Shown piece after piece: positions 5,365 through 7,567 of a stretch of 7,567 nt of DNA. This DNA is from Trebonia sp. (GTDB lineage: Bacteria; Actinomycetota; Actinomycetes; Streptosporangiales; Streptosporangiaceae), in assembly GCA_030038035.1 (NCBI GenBank), contig JASHPP010000726.1, positions 1 to 7,567 of the forward strand. The letters are read 5' to 3'. A model generated the notes under the pieces. The model was not told the origin of the DNA and made no database searches. It saw only the letters and a program-made list of their open reading frames with translations. Every line of letters starts with the position of its first letter. The first letter of the stretch is position 1. The translations under genes were made by a program, and so were the position numbers.

Positions 5365-6927
5365 GTGTCCGCAACCTCACGCCAGACGGGGAGCGCGCCC
5401 GGCACGTCGGCCGGCATCGCGGCAGCGACGCAGGCGCCGCCGCCCAGACGGCTCGGGCTCGCGCTGGCCGTGATCGCGACCGCGCAGCTCATGGTCGTGC
5501 TCGACGCGACGATCGTGAACATCGCGCTGCCGCACGCCCAGGCCGCGCTTGGCTTCTCCAACGGCGACAGGCAGTGGATCGTCACCGGTTACTCGCTCGC
5601 GTTCGGCAGCCTGCTGCTGCTCGGCGGGCGGATCGCCGACCTGTTCGGCCGCAAGCGGGTCTTCCTGATCGGGGTCGTCGGGTTCGCCGCCGCGTCGGCG
5701 TTCGGCGGCGCCGCGCAGAACTTCGGCATGCTGCTGACCGGCCGGGTCATCCAGGGAGCGTTCGGCGCGCTGCTCGCGCCCGCCACGTTGTCGCTGCTCA
5801 CCACCACGTTCACGAGCCCGGCCGAGCGCGGCAAGGCGACCGGCATCTACGGCGGCATCGCCGGCGCCGGCGCGTCCGTCGGGCTGCTGCTCGGCGGCGT
5901 CCTCACCGAGTACCTGGACTGGCGCTGGGTCATGTACGTCAACGTGGTGATCGCCGTGATCGCGTTCGCCGGCGGCGTCACGCTGCTGCGCCACGTCACC
6001 TCGGCGCAGCGCCCTCGGCTCGACCTAGTGGGCACGGTGCTGGCGGGCCTCGGCCTGTTCAGCCTGGTCTACGGGTTCTCGCACGTGTCGATGGCGCCCG
6101 GCAGCACGGGCTGGACGCAGCCGGTCACGCTGGTCACGCTGATCGGCGGGGCCGTCCTGCTCGCTCTGTTCGTCGTCGCCGAGCGCCGGGTGGCGCATCC
6201 GCTGCTGCCGCTTCGCGTCATCGGTGACCGCAACCGGGCCGGCGCGTACCTGGCGATGTTCCTGGCCGCGATCGGCATGTTCGGGGTGTTCCTGTTCCTG
6301 ACGTACTACCTGGAGGACACCCTGGCTTACAGCGCGGTGAAGACCGGCGCCGCGTTCCTGCCGCTGACGCTGATCCTGGTCGTGGTCGCGGCGGGCGGCA
6401 ACACGATCCTGCTGTCCCGGGTCAGCGCGCGGGCGCTTGTCCCGTCCGGGCTGGCGCTTGCCGCGGTCGGCATGGCGTTGCTGAGCCGGATCGGCCTGCA
6501 CGCCAACTATGCTGCGGACGTGCTGCCTACGCTGCTCGTGGTCGGCTTCGGGCTCGGCCTGGTGTTCGCGCCGGCGTTCACCCTCGGCACGCTGGGCGTC
6601 GACCGTGACGACGCGGGCGTGGCGTCCGCGACGATCAACGTCGCGCAGCAGATCGGCGGGTCGATCGGCACCTCGCTGCTGAACACGATCGCGGCCACCG
6701 CCGCCGCCGGCTACGTGGCGGCGCACGCCGCGTCGGTCGCCTCGGCGGCCTCGGCCGCCGGCCGGCAGCTCGTCGTGGCGAACTCGCTGATCCACAGCTA
6801 CCACGTCGTGTTCTGGGTGGCGGCGGGGATCTACGTCGGCGCGGCGGTGCTGACCGCCCTGCTGCTGCGGCCCGGGGTGGCGCTGCCTTCCGGCGCGGAT
6901 TCCGAGGTTGCGGCGGTGCACGCCTGA
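5365..6927 (+). CDS. MFS exporter, DHA2 (EmrB/QacA) 14-TM subfamily
   Basis: This is an inner-membrane proton-driven drug or metabolite exporter of 520 residues, the usual length for the 14-helix DHA2 group. After a polar tail of about 30 residues, hydrophobic helices fill the protein to about 502. Signature motifs are LDATIVNIALP (46-56, TM1), GGRIADLFGRKR (87-98, motif A in the TM2-3 loop), LTGRVIQGAFGALLAPA (124-140, TM4 with the conserved Arg) and GIYGGIAGAGASVGLLLGG (160-178, the antiporter motif C in TM5). GVASATINVAQQIGGSIGTS (418-437) is typical of DHA2 members. A long alanine-rich loop (about 442-467) precedes the final helix. The GTG at 5365 has AAGGGG seven bases upstream. It follows marR by 75 bases and its TGA overlaps the ATG of the TetR gene. 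The substrate cannot be read from sequence; relatives export antibiotics, dyes and self-made metabolites. Regulation by MarR, TetR or both is likely. Confidence 0.94.
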   Translation: MSATSRQTGSAPGTSAGIAAATQAPPPRRLGLALAVIATAQLMVVLDATIVNIALPHAQAALGFSNGDRQWIVTGYSLAFGSLLLLGGRIADLFGRKRVFLIGVVGFAAASAFGGAAQNFGMLLTGRVIQGAFGALLAPATLSLLTTTFTSPAERGKATGIYGGIAGAGASVGLLLGGVLTEYLDWRWVMYVNVVIAVIAFAGGVTLLRHVTSAQRPRLDLVGTVLAGLGLFSLVYGFSHVSMAPGSTGWTQPVTLVTLIGGAVLLALFVVAERRVAHPLLPLRVIGDRNRAGAYLAMFLAAIGMFGVFLFLTYYLEDTLAYSAVKTGAAFLPLTLILVVVAAGGNTILLSRVSARALVPSGLALAAVGMALLSRIGLHANYAADVLPTLLVVGFGLGLVFAPAFTLGTLGVDRDDAGVASATINVAQQIGGSIGTSLLNTIAATAAAGYVAAHAASVASAASAAGRQLVVANSLIHSYHVVFWVAAGIYVGAAVLTALLLRPGVALPSGADSEVAAVHA

Positions 6928-7567
6928 TGAGCGCCTCCGCGGCGTCCGTCGGTGAGCCTCGGCGGCTTCGGGCGGACGCCGCCCGCAACCGGCAGAAGCT
7001 GATCGACGCCGCCGCGGAGGTGTTCGCCGCGCGCGGCCTGGACGCGACGCTCGACGACATCGCGCGGCACGCCGGGGTCAACGTCGCCACCGCGTACCGG
7101 CATTTCGCCAACAAGCACGAGCTCGCCCGCGAGTTCCTGCGCCAGTGCGTGGACCGTGCCGTAGCGATCGCCGACTCAGCCGCCGACCAGCCCGATCCCT
7201 GGGTCGGGCTGACTGTGTTCCTTGAGCAGACGCTCGAGCTGATCTCGTCCAACCGCGCGCTGGTTGACGTGCTGAAGCGGGCCTACGGCGTGGAGCAGTT
7301 CGCCGACCTGGTGCACCGGACCACGGCGGCGCTCGAGCGGCTGCTGGCCCGGGGCCGGGAGGCCGGGGTGATCCGCGCGGACGTCGCCGCGACCGACTTC
7401 GCGCCCATCCTGGAGATGCTCAGCGCCATCACCGGCACCGGCGTCCCCGGCCTGCCGCACCGTTACATCGGCCTCATCCTCGCCGGGCTGCGCCCCGGCG
7501 GGGAACGGTTGCCCGGGCGGCCGCCGACCGAGGAACTGCTGCGGCAGGTCGCGGCGGCCAAGCCCCA
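6927..7567 (+). CDS. TetR family transcriptional regulator, partial at right edge
   Basis: This is a ligand-responsive repressor of the TetR family. The open frame runs 213 codons and off the right edge, apparently near its natural end, since most TetR proteins have about 190-230 residues. The N-terminal HTH spans about residues 20-66: NRQKLIDAAAEVFAARGLDA (21-40), then TLDDIARHAGVNVATAYRHF (41-60) and ANKHELA, the standard TetR pattern. The C-terminal ligand and dimer domain (about 75-200) is helical and varied. The ATG shares one base with the exporter stop (TGATG), and I see no good Shine-Dalgarno sequence, so translation is probably coupled to the exporter. Coupling implies that the TetR protein tracks exporter expression, as in a self-limiting repressor loop. 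An AcrR-like role sensing the exported compound is likely but not shown by the sequence. Confidence 0.92.
   Translation, partial: MSASAASVGEPRRLRADAARNRQKLIDAAAEVFAARGLDATLDDIARHAGVNVATAYRHFANKHELAREFLRQCVDRAVAIADSAADQPDPWVGLTVFLEQTLELISSNRALVDVLKRAYGVEQFADLVHRTTAALERLLARGREAGVIRADVAATDFAPILEMLSAITGTGVPGLPHRYIGLILAGLRPGGERLPGRPPTEELLRQVAAAKP

Noticed and set aside
6025..6921. Minus-strand open frame of 298 codons opposite the exporter
   Set aside because: It is a low-complexity Arg/Gln/His-rich frame opposite membrane helices, typical of a shadow.
6939..6982. 10-bp inverted repeat (GCGGCGTCCG) near the start of the TetR gene
   Set aside because: Its 24-base spacer and pure GC-rich arms make chance likely; it does not look like a TetR operator.

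Overview
The window is very GC-rich with a strong G/C third-position bias, and the protein families (actinobacterial-type DnaN, DUF6295-like protein, Tat-exported BBE-type flavoenzyme, DHA2 exporter with MarR and TetR regulators) point to a high-GC actinomycete. I cannot name the genus. The region looks chromosomal and accessory: I see no insertion sequence, integrase, tRNA, rRNA, CRISPR array or phage gene.

Layout. (1) Bases 1-684, minus strand: N-terminal 228 codons of a DNA polymerase III beta clamp (DnaN) cut by the left edge. No dnaA, recF or gyrase gene is visible beside it, so it may be a second clamp. (2) Bases 788-1824, minus strand: a two-gene unit, a DUF6295-like small protein followed by a dienelactone-hydrolase-family protein. 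The hydrolase has a good ribosome binding site and ATG, but the reading frame is broken a few codons later. (3) Bases 1975-3003, plus strand, divergent from that unit: an aldo/keto reductase closely resembling E. coli Gpr/YghZ. (4) Bases 3004-3109: a convergent gap holding two near-identical 20-bp palindromes. (5) Bases 3110-4660, minus strand: a Tat-exported flavoprotein oxidase of the berberine-bridge-enzyme type with both covalent-flavin residues. (6) Bases 4768-5289, plus strand: a divergent MarR regulator, with two overlapping inverted repeats of MarR-operator type in the shared promoter region. (7) Bases 5365-6927, plus strand: a 14-TM DHA2 (EmrB/QacA-type) exporter. (8) From 6927 to the right edge, plus strand: a TetR regulator that overlaps the exporter stop by one base.

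How the genes may work together. Right half: a MarR sensor probably controls its own gene and the divergent secreted flavo-oxidase, and perhaps the exporter downstream, while the coupled TetR gives a second input on the exporter. This has the look of a small export and oxidation module for a lipophilic compound. Left half: the hydrolase, DUF6295-like protein and aldo/keto reductase share a divergent promoter region and may handle reactive carbonyl or ester compounds. Both functional links are inferences from gene order.

I do not see a clearly new system. The most unusual sequence signals are a perfect 16-bp inverted repeat inside the dnaN coding region, the broken 5' end of the hydrolase gene at a quasi-palindrome, and the paired palindromes between the convergent genes.
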